The notes under the pieces: model-generated
What the model saw: only the letters and a program-made list of their open reading frames with translations
What the model was told of the DNA's origin: nothing
Databases searched by the model: none
Shown: positions 51,849 through 60,764 of the stretch, piece by piece
Layout: each line of letters starts with the position of its first letter
Numbering within the stretch: position 1 is the stretch's first letter
Assembly: GCA_018242665.1 (NCBI GenBank)
Contig: JAFEBL010000003.1
Span: 39,058-103,057, forward strand
Reading direction: 5' to 3'
Length of the DNA: 64,000 nt
From: Nitrospira sp.
GTDB lineage: Bacteria > Nitrospirota > Nitrospiria > Nitrospirales > Nitrospiraceae
Translations under genes and position numbers: made by a program

Positions 51849-52039
51849 AGACTGAGATTCATTTCGTGCGTCTTGTTGCGTTGGACCAATCGATCCAGCG
51901 AGGCGCGAAACACTCGCAGGCTTCCTCGGCCGATTTTGGTGCCTTCCAACCGACCGTCTTCCACCCACCGGTAAATCGTCCACCGGCTCACCGCCAACAC
52001 ATCCGCTGCTTCTCCCACACGCAAGAGTTGCTTGTTCAT
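51845..52039 (-). CDS. Excisionase-type (HTH_17) helix-turn-helix protein, copy 2
   Basis: The 64-residue protein is little more than one MerR-like HTH: MNKQLLRVGEAADVLAVSRW, then TIYRWVEDGRLEGTKIGRGS and LRVFRASLDRLV. It is clearly paralogous to the protein at 44666. The ATG at 52039 is preferred over an upstream start at 52078. It is coupled to the amidohydrolase gene by a 4-nt overlap and lies 64 bp downstream of TonB receptor 2. A local repressor or activator is likely. Confidence 0.87.
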   Translation of the reverse strand: MNKQLLRVGEAADVLAVSRWTIYRWVEDGRLEGTKIGRGSLRVFRASLDRLVQRNKTHEMNLSL

Positions 52040-52103
52040 CGCAATCTCCTTTGAAGTAGTGAGGTGAGCGGCAACCATCGACGCTGCCGCTCACGCCACA
52101 GGG

Positions 52104-54449
52104 TTAGAACAATCCCAAGGTCACACCGCCGTAAATCGCACGGCCGTAGCCGGCAAAAAAGATTTGGTTCGCCGAGGCAGCCCCGGCGCTTTCTCCACCG
52201 ATCACCTGCCCGGAAGCGGCGTATTTCTTATCGGCGATGTTGTCCACCTCGATGTAGAACTTGGCGAAGCGGAACCAGGAATTCTTCATCTCGACGGTTT
52301 TGTGCACATTCACATTCGCGATCATGTACGACGGAATCCCGAACGTATTGCTGTTGTTCAGGAAGTAGCTGTTGTAATAACTGCCCTCGACCCAGGCACC
52401 CCAGCCGCTCGGCGAATGCTCGTACTCGGCTTTGGTAAAGAACACATCGGTCGGGACATTGGGCACATTCTTGCCGTCACGAGTTAAAAATCCCGCCGCC
52501 ACCCGATCCGAGAAGTTGATGTACCGGGCATCGATGTGCGTGTAGGCGCCGGACAGCCGCAGGCCGCTCAGCGGGCGCCAATCGTACCGGGCCTCGATCC
52601 CACGATACTGCGATGAATCCGCATTCACCGATGCCGTGTTCGCGCCCGAGATCGTTTGCGTGATGATTTCATTTTTGAAGAAGGTCCAGAAGCCGACCAG
52701 CTCGACCGTTAAATCTTTCGTGAGCTTGGATTCCGTGCCGATTTCGGTGTTGAGGTTTTTCTGCGGCTTGAGATCGAAGTTCGTTCCCGGCAAGCCGGTG
52801 ATGGGGTTTCGTAAGAGATTATTGAATTGGGGGATGCCATAGCCGGTCGACGCACGAACCCAATAACGATGCTGTTCGGTCGGCTTCCATGACACCGAGG
52901 TTTCCGGTGCCCAATTGTAGAAGGTGCGATTGGCCCCGGATCTCAGGGGACCGACGCCCTCATAGTTGATGGCATCGATGCTGATCATGGATTGTTCGAA
53001 TCCGAGTCCTGCGGCCCATATCCACTTGGGCGAAAATTCCAATTCCTCCCGAATCCGGCCACCGATATTCCGGATGGTGCCGCGATTGTTTTGAATCAGA
53101 AGGCCGCGTGTCCCGAACCCGGTCGCCAGGTTCTGGAACGTCTGCCCTTCTTGCTCCATCTGATTGGCGAAGAAGCCCACATAGCTCCGCAAGGGCATGT
53201 CACCGATCCGCCCGTCATGGCGAAGATCGGCGTAATGCTTGTAGTTGACGTTCACATTGTCGGTGATCTGCGAGAAATATTGATTGATATCCTTCACGTC
53301 GTAGTCGGCTTCGATCGTCAGCACGGTATTCGCGTTAATCTGCCGTTCGTACATGCCGCCGAGAATGGTGCGGCGATCCACACGCTGTTGATGCAACAGG
53401 CTCGCGTTCGCGCATCCGGCGTTGTATGAGCCGGGCGTACAGGTCGTCTGCGTTCCGCCGAATTGACGCTCGTCGGCCTGGAACTGCGCCTGGGTCAACC
53501 GGGTGGGCACCCGCGTATCCAACCAGTTCGTAATGGCTTTGAAGTAAAAATTCTGCTTGTCGTCGATTTTGAACCGCAAATTGAAATTCAGCGTCTGCGT
53601 TTTGTAGTCACTGTTGCGGATGAAGCCGTCTTCACCCACGTTACTGGCAAACAAGGAGACATCGAGGTTTTCATATTGTTTCCCGACGGCGAACGCTTCC
53701 TTGTGATACCCAAACGACCCGCCGGACAAAAATGTTTCAAACCCGTTAATGTCGCTCCCACGCCTGGTGCGGAAATGCACCATGCCGCCCAAGGCATAGT
53801 TGTCGTAGAGCGAGGAGGAGGCACCCCGCGTCACTTCCACACTGCGCATGAACCAGGGGTCTTGAATATCCAGCCGCGACAAGCCGTCCGATTGGGTCTG
53901 GATAAAGCCGTCTTCATAGATTTTGATGTCTCGAACGGCGAAGGTGGTTTTGGCGCCCTGACCGCGGATCATCATGCTGAAGTCGCGCGGGCCGTTGGCC
54001 TGCCGCAGGACCACACCGGGCAAGGATTCCATGGATTCCTTCATCGTCCTGGTCGGTTGCGACTCGGTTTCTGATTGTTCGGTGGAGGAGAGAGACAAGC
54101 CTTCAGGCCGATGCTGCACTCGCTCACTCACGATGCTCACATCGGCAAGCTCATATTCCGGGATCGACTCAACCGTCTTCGCCTCCGGCAATTCCTTCAC
54201 GACAGGAGGTGGAGTCGGAGCGGCCGCCGCTCCGGAACTCGGTTGTTGCTGCAACTCTTCCAACTCACGAAGAATGTTCTGGAGCTGGTCGCGCAGGTCA
54301 CGCTCCCGAGCGCTTTTCTCCACCACGGCTCCAGCCGTCGTCTCCTTCCGCGCGAATGAGGACTCGACGGTGACCGGAACCACTGACCACAAGGCACAAC
54401 ATAGAACGGCATGAAGTCTGAATGAATCACGGCGGGCCCACATACACAT
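52104..54449 (-). CDS. TonB-dependent outer-membrane receptor 2 with N-terminal coiled-coil extension
   Basis: The 781-residue protein has a signal sequence, then an unusual extension with a coiled coil (ERDLRDQLQNILRELEEL) and a Pro/Ala linker before the TonB-box-like ADVSIVS. The plug has MESLPGVVLRQANGPRDFSM, MIRGQGAKTTFAVRDIKIYE and VEVTRGASSSLYDNYALGG, and the barrel ends in YGGVTLGLF. It is another ligand-gated outer-membrane importer of unknown substrate. The ATG at 54449 was preferred over 54470. It lies downstream of a TlpA gene and CxWxC copy 2. Confidence 0.9.
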   Translation of the reverse strand: MCMWARRDSFRLHAVLCCALWSVVPVTVESSFARKETTAGAVVEKSARERDLRDQLQNILRELEELQQQPSSGAAAAPTPPPVVKELPEAKTVESIPEYELADVSIVSERVQHRPEGLSLSSTEQSETESQPTRTMKESMESLPGVVLRQANGPRDFSMMIRGQGAKTTFAVRDIKIYEDGFIQTQSDGLSRLDIQDPWFMRSVEVTRGASSSLYDNYALGGMVHFRTRRGSDINGFETFLSGGSFGYHKEAFAVGKQYENLDVSLFASNVGEDGFIRNSDYKTQTLNFNLRFKIDDKQNFYFKAITNWLDTRVPTRLTQAQFQADERQFGGTQTTCTPGSYNAGCANASLLHQQRVDRRTILGGMYERQINANTVLTIEADYDVKDINQYFSQITDNVNVNYKHYADLRHDGRIGDMPLRSYVGFFANQMEQEGQTFQNLATGFGTRGLLIQNNRGTIRNIGGRIREELEFSPKWIWAAGLGFEQSMISIDAINYEGVGPLRSGANRTFYNWAPETSVSWKPTEQHRYWVRASTGYGIPQFNNLLRNPITGLPGTNFDLKPQKNLNTEIGTESKLTKDLTVELVGFWTFFKNEIITQTISGANTASVNADSSQYRGIEARYDWRPLSGLRLSGAYTHIDARYINFSDRVAAGFLTRDGKNVPNVPTDVFFTKAEYEHSPSGWGAWVEGSYYNSYFLNNSNTFGIPSYMIANVNVHKTVEMKNSWFRFAKFYIEVDNIADKKYAASGQVIGGESAGAASANQIFFAGYGRAIYGGVTLGLF

Positions 54450-54551
54450 CCTCCCGGCACAACTGTGCACACGACAGACGAGACAATCCCCTCGCGCCCC
54501 TGTCTGACGGGCGAGAAAAGAAGCTAGACGATCTAGCGAGATGAACAGGAG

Positions 54552-54872
54552 TTAGGACTGAACAGGTGGCGCACGGGAGGCAGCGTGGAAGCCGACGCCT
54601 CCCGTCATGATGGAGTGGCTGTTTTCGACAAACAGCGTGGCGACGAACAAGGGCTCTAGGAACAGGGCCACAGGGCCGGCATCCGAGGTTGGATTGGCCT
54701 GACAGGCCCAGGCACAGAAGCTGGAATGCGAGACCGTTCCGCCGTGGTGATGGGCGGCCGGCTTCGGATCGGCATGATCGACGATGCAGGCGACGGAGAA
54801 GACGGCGAGAACCAGGTAGAGCCCGGCCAGCGCGGCCGCCAGTCCGATAGAGGGTTTCGTTACGCGCATCAT
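54552..54872 (-). CDS. CxWxC-family small exported protein, copy 2
   Basis: The 106-residue protein has an N-terminal membrane segment (about 9-29), a His cluster (AAHHHGGTVSHS), CAWAC near 53-57, and a hydrophobic second half ending in SRAPPVQS. It overlaps the stop of the TlpA gene (54869-54872, ATGA), so the two are translationally coupled. TonB receptor 2 follows. The CxWxC pair could be a redox substrate of the TlpA thioredoxin. No family name can be given with certainty. Confidence 0.78.
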   Translation of the reverse strand: MMRVTKPSIGLAAALAGLYLVLAVFSVACIVDHADPKPAAHHHGGTVSHSSFCAWACQANPTSDAGPVALFLEPLFVATLFVENSHSIMTGGVGFHAASRAPPVQS

Positions 54873-55384
54873 GGCACTAGACTCTGCAACGCCTGCACGG
54901 CAGTGGGCGCATCCCAATCACGAGGACCGACTGCGCGTCCGATCAACATGCCCTGTTGGTCGATGAACACCGTCGTCGGAAGCGCACGCACCAGGTACGC
55001 ATGGGACACGTCATGGTCTTCGTCGAACAGCACCGGCACCTGCACTCGTAGATTGGAGAGAAACTGCTTAATGCCGTCCCGCTGCAAATCAGTCGTGATG
55101 GTCAACAGGACAAACCGGTCTGGATCCAACTGCTGACGCAGGCGCCCGAGCGCCGGCATCTCTTCCTTGCAGGGTCCGCACCAGGTGGCCCAGAAGTTGA
55201 CCACGACGACCTTTCCCTTCAAGTCAGCCAGCTGGACCCGCGATCCATCCAAGGCATTCAGCGCGAACGGCATCGCCACAGTCCCGGTCTCGACTCGCCC
55301 GATTTTCAATACCGCCAGGGGATCCTCCGCCGACGCGGAGCCCGCCGCAAGCCAGAAGGCGAGGGCCAGCAGCAGGCCGCGCAT
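54869..55384 (-). CDS. TlpA/ResA-like periplasmic thioredoxin 1
   Basis: The 171-residue protein has a signal peptide (about 1-20) and a TlpA fold with active site WCGPC in VVNFWATWCGPCKEE, then the inserted helix and the cis-Pro strand RALPTTVFIDQQG. It should reduce disulfides or deliver electrons to a partner in the periplasm. ATG 55384 with GAGGT upstream is preferred. It ends overlapping CxWxC copy 2 and starts 30 bp after the Asp-box propeller gene. Confidence 0.92.
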   Translation of the reverse strand: MRGLLLALAFWLAAGSASAEDPLAVLKIGRVETGTVAMPFALNALDGSRVQLADLKGKVVVVNFWATWCGPCKEEMPALGRLRQQLDPDRFVLLTITTDLQRDGIKQFLSNLRVQVPVLFDEDHDVSHAYLVRALPTTVFIDQQGMLIGRAVGPRDWDAPTAVQALQSLVP

Positions 55385-55414
55385 CGTGTTACCTCTCATC
55401 GTGATCACACCAGT

Positions 55415-56704
55415 TTACCGCGCCGCCTCGGCAGCGACTGTGGTAGCTGGCATCCGCAAGGTCTGCATCACAAGTTTATGGCCCGGCATGCCGTGCTCCA
55501 TCCAGGCCATGGCAAAGACGCCCTGCCGATTGACCGCCACCACCGGCGTCTGACTTTTTCGCTCGTTCAATTTCTGCGGCGCGGTGAAGGTCGCTCCACG
55601 ATCCGTGGAGGCACGCATCACCACGTCCCGCTTGACCGGTCCCTGCTCCTCCCAGATCACCACGACTCGCCCTTCCGAATCGACGGCAATCTGCGGATGG
55701 TCGGGAAAGGTGTTCTTGGAGAGATTCAACTGCCGCTTCGCCGAAAACGTGCGGCCTCGATCATCGGAATAGGCCAGATAGACGGCGGGAATTTCGTCAG
55801 TCCCTTCCGTATACCAGACGACGTACAACCGTCCTTGCCGGTCCACGCCCATGGAGGCGGGCCGGTGCGGGCAGGCGGGAAAGACCCATTGGTCATGGCC
55901 GACAATGACAGAGTCTTGAAATGTCTCACCGTGATCGAAGGATCGCGCGACCACGGTCTCCCGCACATTTCCCTCGAAAATTTTCCGCCAGGCCACATAC
56001 ACCGTTCCGTCAGGTCCGCTGGTGACCGCCGTACGACAGCACACACAGGTGCCTTCGTCCACTTTGCGATTGCTCGTCACGGTTTGTCCCTGATCCAACG
56101 ACCGCGCGACATAGGTCCCCGGATCTTTCTTGCCTTCGCGCCCGTCAATCCAAGAGAAATGCAGCCGCCCCTCCGCATCGCGATGAAGCGCATCGAAGGT
56201 GTGTTGGATGACCCCCGGGTCGTCATTGACCACGATCGAGGGCTGGAAGGTCCGGCCGCCGTCCGTGGAACGGCTGAGGCGCAACTCCGTCGCGAACGGT
56301 TGCTCGGGCGTGGCCTTCGGATGGGCCAATCCCCAGGTCACAAACACGTCATCACCCTGGACGACCAACGCCGGTGCTTCCTGTCTCCAATAGGGAATGT
56401 CTTCCGGACGATTGATGCGCACGGAGGCGCCCATGAGCCCTCCCGGCTCGGCACTCCGGGCATACATGACCGACCGCACATCCTTGTCTTCCTCCATCCA
56501 GGCCAGCGACAAGGTCCCCGCATCGTCGATCTGGACCGACGGTCCCACCAGGCTCTTTACTTTATGTTCGGTGATGACCTTGGGACCGAACTGCAGACCT
56601 GCTGGCGGCTCCGCCCACCCCTGCCCGGCAGCGATTCCGCTCAACAGCAGGGTGGCCATGAATACGCGTGTGCCAAGAGAACTGAGCCGATAGCCTTGAT
56701 GCAT
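55415..56704 (-). CDS. Exported Asp-box beta-propeller (sialidase-like) with a CxCC motif
   Basis: The 429-residue protein has a signal peptide (about 1-31) and repeated Asp-box motifs (SxDxGxTF: STDGGRTF, SFDHGETF, SDDRGRTF, STDRGATF), as in six-bladed sialidase-like propellers. A conserved-looking GTCVCCRTAV is near residue 217, with three Cys that could bind a metal or heme. No sialidase catalytic Arg triad can be confirmed. The gene lies between the outer-membrane channel and TlpA 1 genes. Its role is probably binding or redox in the periplasm rather than sialic-acid cleavage. Confidence 0.8.
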   Translation of the reverse strand: MHQGYRLSSLGTRVFMATLLLSGIAAGQGWAEPPAGLQFGPKVITEHKVKSLVGPSVQIDDAGTLSLAWMEEDKDVRSVMYARSAEPGGLMGASVRINRPEDIPYWRQEAPALVVQGDDVFVTWGLAHPKATPEQPFATELRLSRSTDGGRTFQPSIVVNDDPGVIQHTFDALHRDAEGRLHFSWIDGREGKKDPGTYVARSLDQGQTVTSNRKVDEGTCVCCRTAVTSGPDGTVYVAWRKIFEGNVRETVVARSFDHGETFQDSVIVGHDQWVFPACPHRPASMGVDRQGRLYVVWYTEGTDEIPAVYLAYSDDRGRTFSAKRQLNLSKNTFPDHPQIAVDSEGRVVVIWEEQGPVKRDVVMRASTDRGATFTAPQKLNERKSQTPVVAVNRQGVFAMAWMEHGMPGHKLVMQTLRMPATTVAAEAAR

Positions 56705-56714
56705 GGTGTGCCCC

Positions 56715-57842
56715 CTAGCTTCCGACAGAAATCATCTGGAACGACTTCGTCAAGCCGAACACGAAGCTGGTCCCTTGCGATAGACTGTTATTCGAATCAC
56801 GCGCAAACGGAATCTGCGCGTAAAAATAGATCGACGTCATATTGGTCAGGCTCGATTGCACGAGTTGCCCCAAATCCAGTTGAAAGCCTGGAGAAAACGC
56901 ATGGTAGGTCGATCCGGTCGTTGGAACCGCACGACTACGGATGTTGGGATCGATCAAGACGGGTTCGCCCGGAAAGTCCGGCGCGTCGCCAGGTACCGCT
57001 GAACGCAGCAACGACGAGCTAAAGTTGTCGTGCACGAGATAGCGGTAGTTGACTTGTCCGGTCAGCACGAGCCAGGGCGTCGTCACCACATTCAAGCCGG
57101 CATTGAGAATGAATTCGTCGCCGAATTGGTAGCCGTCATTGTTCCGAAAGGTATGCCGATAGCCGGCGGAGAGAAATTGGTTGAGCCGATGGGGAATCAG
57201 CTCATACGCCTGGTAGATCGTCGGATTGATTCCGACCTGTCCGCGTCCTAGCTGCGCAGGAGACTCCATGCGGGTTCCGGCATTGTCATGCGCACTGGTG
57301 GCACCAGTCGGGAGATACACGCCCAGGCCAAAGACCACCATGCTGCGCAAGGTGGGCAGCACGTTGTATTTCAGGCCGACACGAATATCGCCGATGCCGT
57401 CCGTCGAGAATCTTGTGGGGGCGCCCTCTCCATTGAGCCCATCCTCGCCGATGCCGTCAATGTGCTGGTGAGTCCGCCACACATAGGGGACCGTGATCTG
57501 TAGGCCAAATCGCTCACTGATGCCGTAATTGACGTCCAGGGTGGCCTGTTGCGTGATCGTGCGCGTCTCTTGATGGTGATCGAGGATCATTTGACGGTTG
57601 GCTTGATCCACGCCGGGAATGATCCCGGATGTGCCGTCCAAGAGGCGCATCGGCGTATAGTTATAGATCCCGTTGACGGTCAGCATTCCGGTTTGCGGAA
57701 CCTGTTGCTGCGACCCGATCACGACGAAACACGAGACTGCGCCACAGGACGCATCGGCTGAGGGCAAGAAGGCCAGACTGCCGACAGCCACCGTGACGAT
57801 TCCGAGCACAGATCCCAACAGTCTTCTACTTGGAGCCCACAT
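56715..57842 (-). CDS. Outer-membrane beta-barrel protein (transporter/MetA-like)
   Basis: The 375-residue protein has a signal peptide (about 1-31) and a beta-barrel with many alternating strands and aromatic girdles (FGLQITVPYVWRTHQHIDG, GLGVYLPTGATSAHDN). The C terminus ends in FQMISVGS. It looks like the phenol-pathway MetA-type channel family or a similar barrel of about 14 strands. There is a CGAVSC segment right after the signal peptide. It may form a channel for a small molecule. ATG 57842 with GAAAGGA upstream is preferred. It starts 116 bp downstream of CxWxC copy 3. Confidence 0.75.
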   Translation of the reverse strand: MWAPSRRLLGSVLGIVTVAVGSLAFLPSADASCGAVSCFVVIGSQQQVPQTGMLTVNGIYNYTPMRLLDGTSGIIPGVDQANRQMILDHHQETRTITQQATLDVNYGISERFGLQITVPYVWRTHQHIDGIGEDGLNGEGAPTRFSTDGIGDIRVGLKYNVLPTLRSMVVFGLGVYLPTGATSAHDNAGTRMESPAQLGRGQVGINPTIYQAYELIPHRLNQFLSAGYRHTFRNNDGYQFGDEFILNAGLNVVTTPWLVLTGQVNYRYLVHDNFSSSLLRSAVPGDAPDFPGEPVLIDPNIRSRAVPTTGSTYHAFSPGFQLDLGQLVQSSLTNMTSIYFYAQIPFARDSNNSLSQGTSFVFGLTKSFQMISVGS

Positions 57843-57958
57843 CACGCACAATCCTTTCTCCAATCACAAATGATGGTACGGGTGGCGTCTGACACCGGAA
57901 GACACCTCCGGCGGAGACACCACAGTTGTTGAATGAAACCGATGAACCGGGAAACGGT

Positions 57959-58270
57959 TCAGGATCGAAGAGAATTGGGAGGGCCCCGTGATGTCCACAG
58001 GGCGCGAGATTCGATGGAAATGGAATCGAACAGGATGTCATCGGCTAGGGCGATGACGGGACTCGTGACGGGAACCCACTCGGCCACGGACTCGACATCT
58101 TGTCCGGCTGCGCACATCCAGGCACACACTACCGTGCCGTGCACACCGGGCTGGTGATGGACATGTTGCGACAGGTGCTCCAGCATGTGCGGATACACCA
58201 TCCCCTGAAGAATCAGAAACGCGCAGGCCAGCAGGAGCGGCATCGCGGTATGTCGCAATCGGGTCATCAT
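57959..58270 (-). CDS. CxWxC-family small exported protein, copy 3
   Basis: The 103-residue protein has an N-terminal membrane segment (about 9-27), a His cluster (HLSQHVHHQPGVHG), CAWMC near 49-53, and a second half ending in TSRGPPNSLRS. Compared with copies 1, 2 and 4 the terminal motif is RGPP instead of RAPP. It starts 5 bp after the stop of TlpA 2, so a second TlpA-CxWxC pair is formed. The outer-membrane barrel follows. Confidence 0.75.
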   Translation of the reverse strand: MMTRLRHTAMPLLLACAFLILQGMVYPHMLEHLSQHVHHQPGVHGTVVCAWMCAAGQDVESVAEWVPVTSPVIALADDILFDSISIESRALWTSRGPPNSLRS

Positions 58271-58275
58271 CGGGT

Positions 58276-58824
58276 TTATCGCAGCGAGGCCGCCTTGATG
58301 GGCGCGACATGCTGAATCCGGCCGACGATCTCCTGAATTTTGCCTTCCGTCAGCAACCCGCCTTTGATGTATTCCTGCACGACCCCGTGCTGGTCAATAA
58401 AGACGCTGACCGGTAGACCAAATACGCCGTACTGGTTGGCCACCCGGTTCTCACGGTCCAGCAGCACCGGAAACGTATGTTTGTACTGCTGAATGTGTTC
58501 ACGCACCTTGGCCTCATCCTCAAGTTCATTGACGGCCAGCACCACGAAATCCTTGTCGCGAAGCTGATCATAGACCGTCTGCATCGCCGGCATCTCAGAG
58601 GTGCAGGGCTTGCACCAGGTCGCCCAGAAATTGACCAGGACGACTTTCCCTCGATATTGCTCAAGACTATGCGCCTTGCCCTGGAGATCCGTCAGTGAAA
58701 ACCCGGCGGCCGGCATACCCGCCGCCGGAGGCCGTGAGCCCATGGCGGATGCCGACCCCACTAACGTCGAGAGGAACAGTGCCGTTACCATCAGTTTTCG
58801 CATCAGGCCTTGTGCCATGTTCAT
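58276..58824 (-). CDS. TlpA/ResA-like periplasmic thioredoxin 2
   Basis: The 182-residue protein has a signal peptide (about 3-27) and a TlpA fold with WCKPC in VNFWATWCKPCTSE near residue 73, and FGLPVSVFIDQHG as the cis-Pro strand. It should be a periplasmic thiol reductase. The start is uncertain; ATG 58824 has GGAG upstream, and 58857, 58818 and 58803 are also in frame. It lies 54 bp after TonB and 5 bp before CxWxC copy 3. Sequence identity to TlpA 1 looks low, so the two pairs are not a very recent duplication. Confidence 0.9.
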   Translation of the reverse strand: MNMAQGLMRKLMVTALFLSTLVGSASAMGSRPPAAGMPAAGFSLTDLQGKAHSLEQYRGKVVLVNFWATWCKPCTSEMPAMQTVYDQLRDKDFVVLAVNELEDEAKVREHIQQYKHTFPVLLDRENRVANQYGVFGLPVSVFIDQHGVVQEYIKGGLLTEGKIQEIVGRIQHVAPIKAASLR

Positions 58825-58878
58825 TGATCTCCGACGAGCCCGTAATTGCCTCATCATGGTGTATTCTCCCGTCTCGCC

Positions 58879-60042
58879 CTACCGGTTCAGGCTGTAACTG
58901 ACCGGCAGATGCAACACGACCATCGGCGCCGTCAACTCATGTTTCATATGCAGAGGGCAGGCTCGCCGCACCGCTTCCATCGCTGCTTGGTCCAACGATT
59001 CATGCCCTGAACTTTTCACCACTTCGACAGCCTTGAGTTGGCCGTCATTGCGGATGGAAACCTTGAGGACCACTTTGCCTTCCCAGCCGTTCAGACGTGC
59101 CGTGCTGGGATAATGCCTCAACTCGATGATGCGGCGATGCAGCGATTCAGCTAACCATCCGTAATCGGCTTTGGTGGCAGGCCTGGCCACCGCGGCCTGC
59201 GCCACCACCTGATGTTCCCGCAACGTCGCCGGATCAGGCTCAGACACGGGCGCCGTTGGCACCACCACGGGTTCAACCGGAGCCGGGGGCGCAGCAACGG
59301 GCTCACTGGTGGCAGCCGCCATCGGCTCGGCCGCAGCTGCAGAGGGCGCCGGGGTCGGAGGGGCCGCAACGGCTTCAACAGCTGGAGCACTATGCTCGAC
59401 CGGTGCGCTCGCTGTCATCACGGGTTCAGGCACGGTTTCTACCACCGCCGGTGCACTGACGACCGATTGCGCCTGATAAGTCTGGGCCGTGACGGGCGCC
59501 GCTTCCATGACTGGCTGTTCGACCACCGGGAGCACTTCCCGCGGCACTTCGGCCGGCGCCGCCGCCTGCACCACCGGCTCCGTCTTGTGAATCTCCTGCG
59601 GCTCAACAGGTTTCGCCTGCATCTGAACGACTTCCTGCTTCGGCTGGATCTGTTCTTGCGGACGTACCGTTTCGACAACCGGCTGCGGTTCCCGTTGAAC
59701 CGCCTGCGGAACCACCCTGGTTTCCACCTGCCGCTCCACCGGCTGAGGAGGAGGTTCCACGGCGCGAACCGGTTGCGGTCGGGGCTTCACCGGAGTCGGG
59801 GCGGGAGCAGGCTGCATTTGCGGGACCGAAGCCGGCTCCTCTTGACGGACCACTTCACGCTGCGGTTCAACGAGTGCGACATCCCACTTAAACGGTTCCT
59901 TCTCCACCATGACGGCCATCTTCGGCATCAGACCCAAGGCCATGAGCGCCAGACAGGCATGCAGGACGAGCGAGGCTCCCCACCCAGTCGCGGCCTGTTT
60001 CGAATCGCCCGATTGCGTCACGAATACCTGCTCCATGGACAT
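58879..60042 (-). CDS. tonB: TonB energy transducer with long Pro/Glu/Val-rich spacer
   Basis: The 387-residue protein has one N-terminal TM (about 20-42), a very long Pro/Val/Glu/Ala-rich spacer (about 55-295) and a C-terminal TonB domain (about 300-387): LHRRIIELRHYPSTARLNGW, GKVVLKVSIRNDG, VEVVKSSGHESLDQAAMEAV and LHLPVSYSL. The spacer of about 240 residues is longer than in E. coli TonB and should reach far across the periplasm. It energises TonB-dependent receptors. ExbB/ExbD are not encoded here. It is upstream of the TlpA 2 gene in the same direction. Confidence 0.92.
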   Translation of the reverse strand: MSMEQVFVTQSGDSKQAATGWGASLVLHACLALMALGLMPKMAVMVEKEPFKWDVALVEPQREVVRQEEPASVPQMQPAPAPTPVKPRPQPVRAVEPPPQPVERQVETRVVPQAVQREPQPVVETVRPQEQIQPKQEVVQMQAKPVEPQEIHKTEPVVQAAAPAEVPREVLPVVEQPVMEAAPVTAQTYQAQSVVSAPAVVETVPEPVMTASAPVEHSAPAVEAVAAPPTPAPSAAAAEPMAAATSEPVAAPPAPVEPVVVPTAPVSEPDPATLREHQVVAQAAVARPATKADYGWLAESLHRRIIELRHYPSTARLNGWEGKVVLKVSIRNDGQLKAVEVVKSSGHESLDQAAMEAVRRACPLHMKHELTAPMVVLHLPVSYSLNR

Positions 60043-60069
60043 GGCCCCTTTCGACCGGATACGCCGTCT

Positions 60070-60522
60070 CTATTTAAAGACCACCTTGGATACAGAACCG
60101 ATTGGGACTTCCACTTGCCCGAAATCGGACTCGCCCTTGAAGCTGCCGTTCACCGCCGGCACAAACTCGCCGTTCTTGCCGTTAGCCAGGGTCACCGTCA
60201 TGGCCGGTGCGGCCTTGTCCACCCCGGGTTTCAGGTCGATCTGCTTGATCTGGTCGAACTTGATGTTGACCGTCGCCGTGCCGCGCTTCGACGGCAGATG
60301 CCGCAATTCATGCGGGACGAACGAGGTCTCGCTCATTTTCTCTTCCCAATAGAAAATCCCATTCTTCAATTCGGTCTCGATTCCCTGGGTATCGGTCACC
60401 GCCAGGGTAAACGTCTTTTCGGCCTTTGCGTCGGCAGCGGAGGCGATGGATGTCGACATCATCAACGCCACCCCCGCGAGCCCGCAGACCGCCATCCGAA
60501 CCATCCATTGATTGACCTGCAT
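60070..60522 (-). CDS. Exported protein of unknown function before tonB
   Basis: The 150-residue protein has a signal peptide (about 1-29, ending SIASA-A). The mature part is a small beta-rich domain with TFTLAVTDTQGIETELKNGI, KRGTATVNIKFDQIKQIDL and a GQVEVPIGSVSKVVFK end. It recalls the small beta-barrel domains found near cytochromes but no family was recognised. ATG 60522 has AAGGAG eight nt upstream; a GTG at 60531 and ATG at 60528 are closer to the site. It is 27 bp before tonB in the same transcript. Confidence 0.75.
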   Translation of the reverse strand: MQVNQWMVRMAVCGLAGVALMMSTSIASAADAKAEKTFTLAVTDTQGIETELKNGIFYWEEKMSETSFVPHELRHLPSKRGTATVNIKFDQIKQIDLKPGVDKAAPAMTVTLANGKNGEFVPAVNGSFKGESDFGQVEVPIGSVSKVVFK

Positions 60523-60527
60523 CTCCA

Positions 60528-60722
60528 TCACTCCTTCACGTGCTCGAACAGAAAATGGTCGCGCCTCATGTCTGCCGCGGCGTTCACGGCTGATACCCCG
60601 AGTCGGTGATCAGGAAGAACCATGCCCGGAGCATCGCGCCCCTCGCCTCTCAACAATTTCAAGAAGAATTGCACCCACAGCATGCGAGACACCTCGCCTG
60701 ACTGCTGACTCAGACTCCACAA
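60528..60722 (-). CDS. Small open frame overlapping the next start
   Basis: The 64-residue frame ends in MRRDHFLFEHVKE and its TGA overlaps the ATG at 60528 (TGATG). A start at its internal Met (about 60683) gives MLWVQFFLKLLRGEG, a short amphipathic or membrane helix. It may be a leader or a small gene coupled to the following exported protein, but its reality is uncertain. Confidence 0.35.
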   Translation of the reverse strand: MWSLSQQSGEVSRMLWVQFFLKLLRGEGRDAPGMVLPDHRLGVSAVNAAADMRRDHFLFEHVKE

Positions 60723-60764
60723 CGATCCGCTGCGGAGTCAGCATTGGGACAATGGGAACGTCGG

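Noticed and set aside
51845..52039. Prophage or integrative-element boundary suggested by excisionase-like HTH
   Set aside because: No integrase, att-like direct repeat, tRNA end or phage gene was found near either HTH protein.
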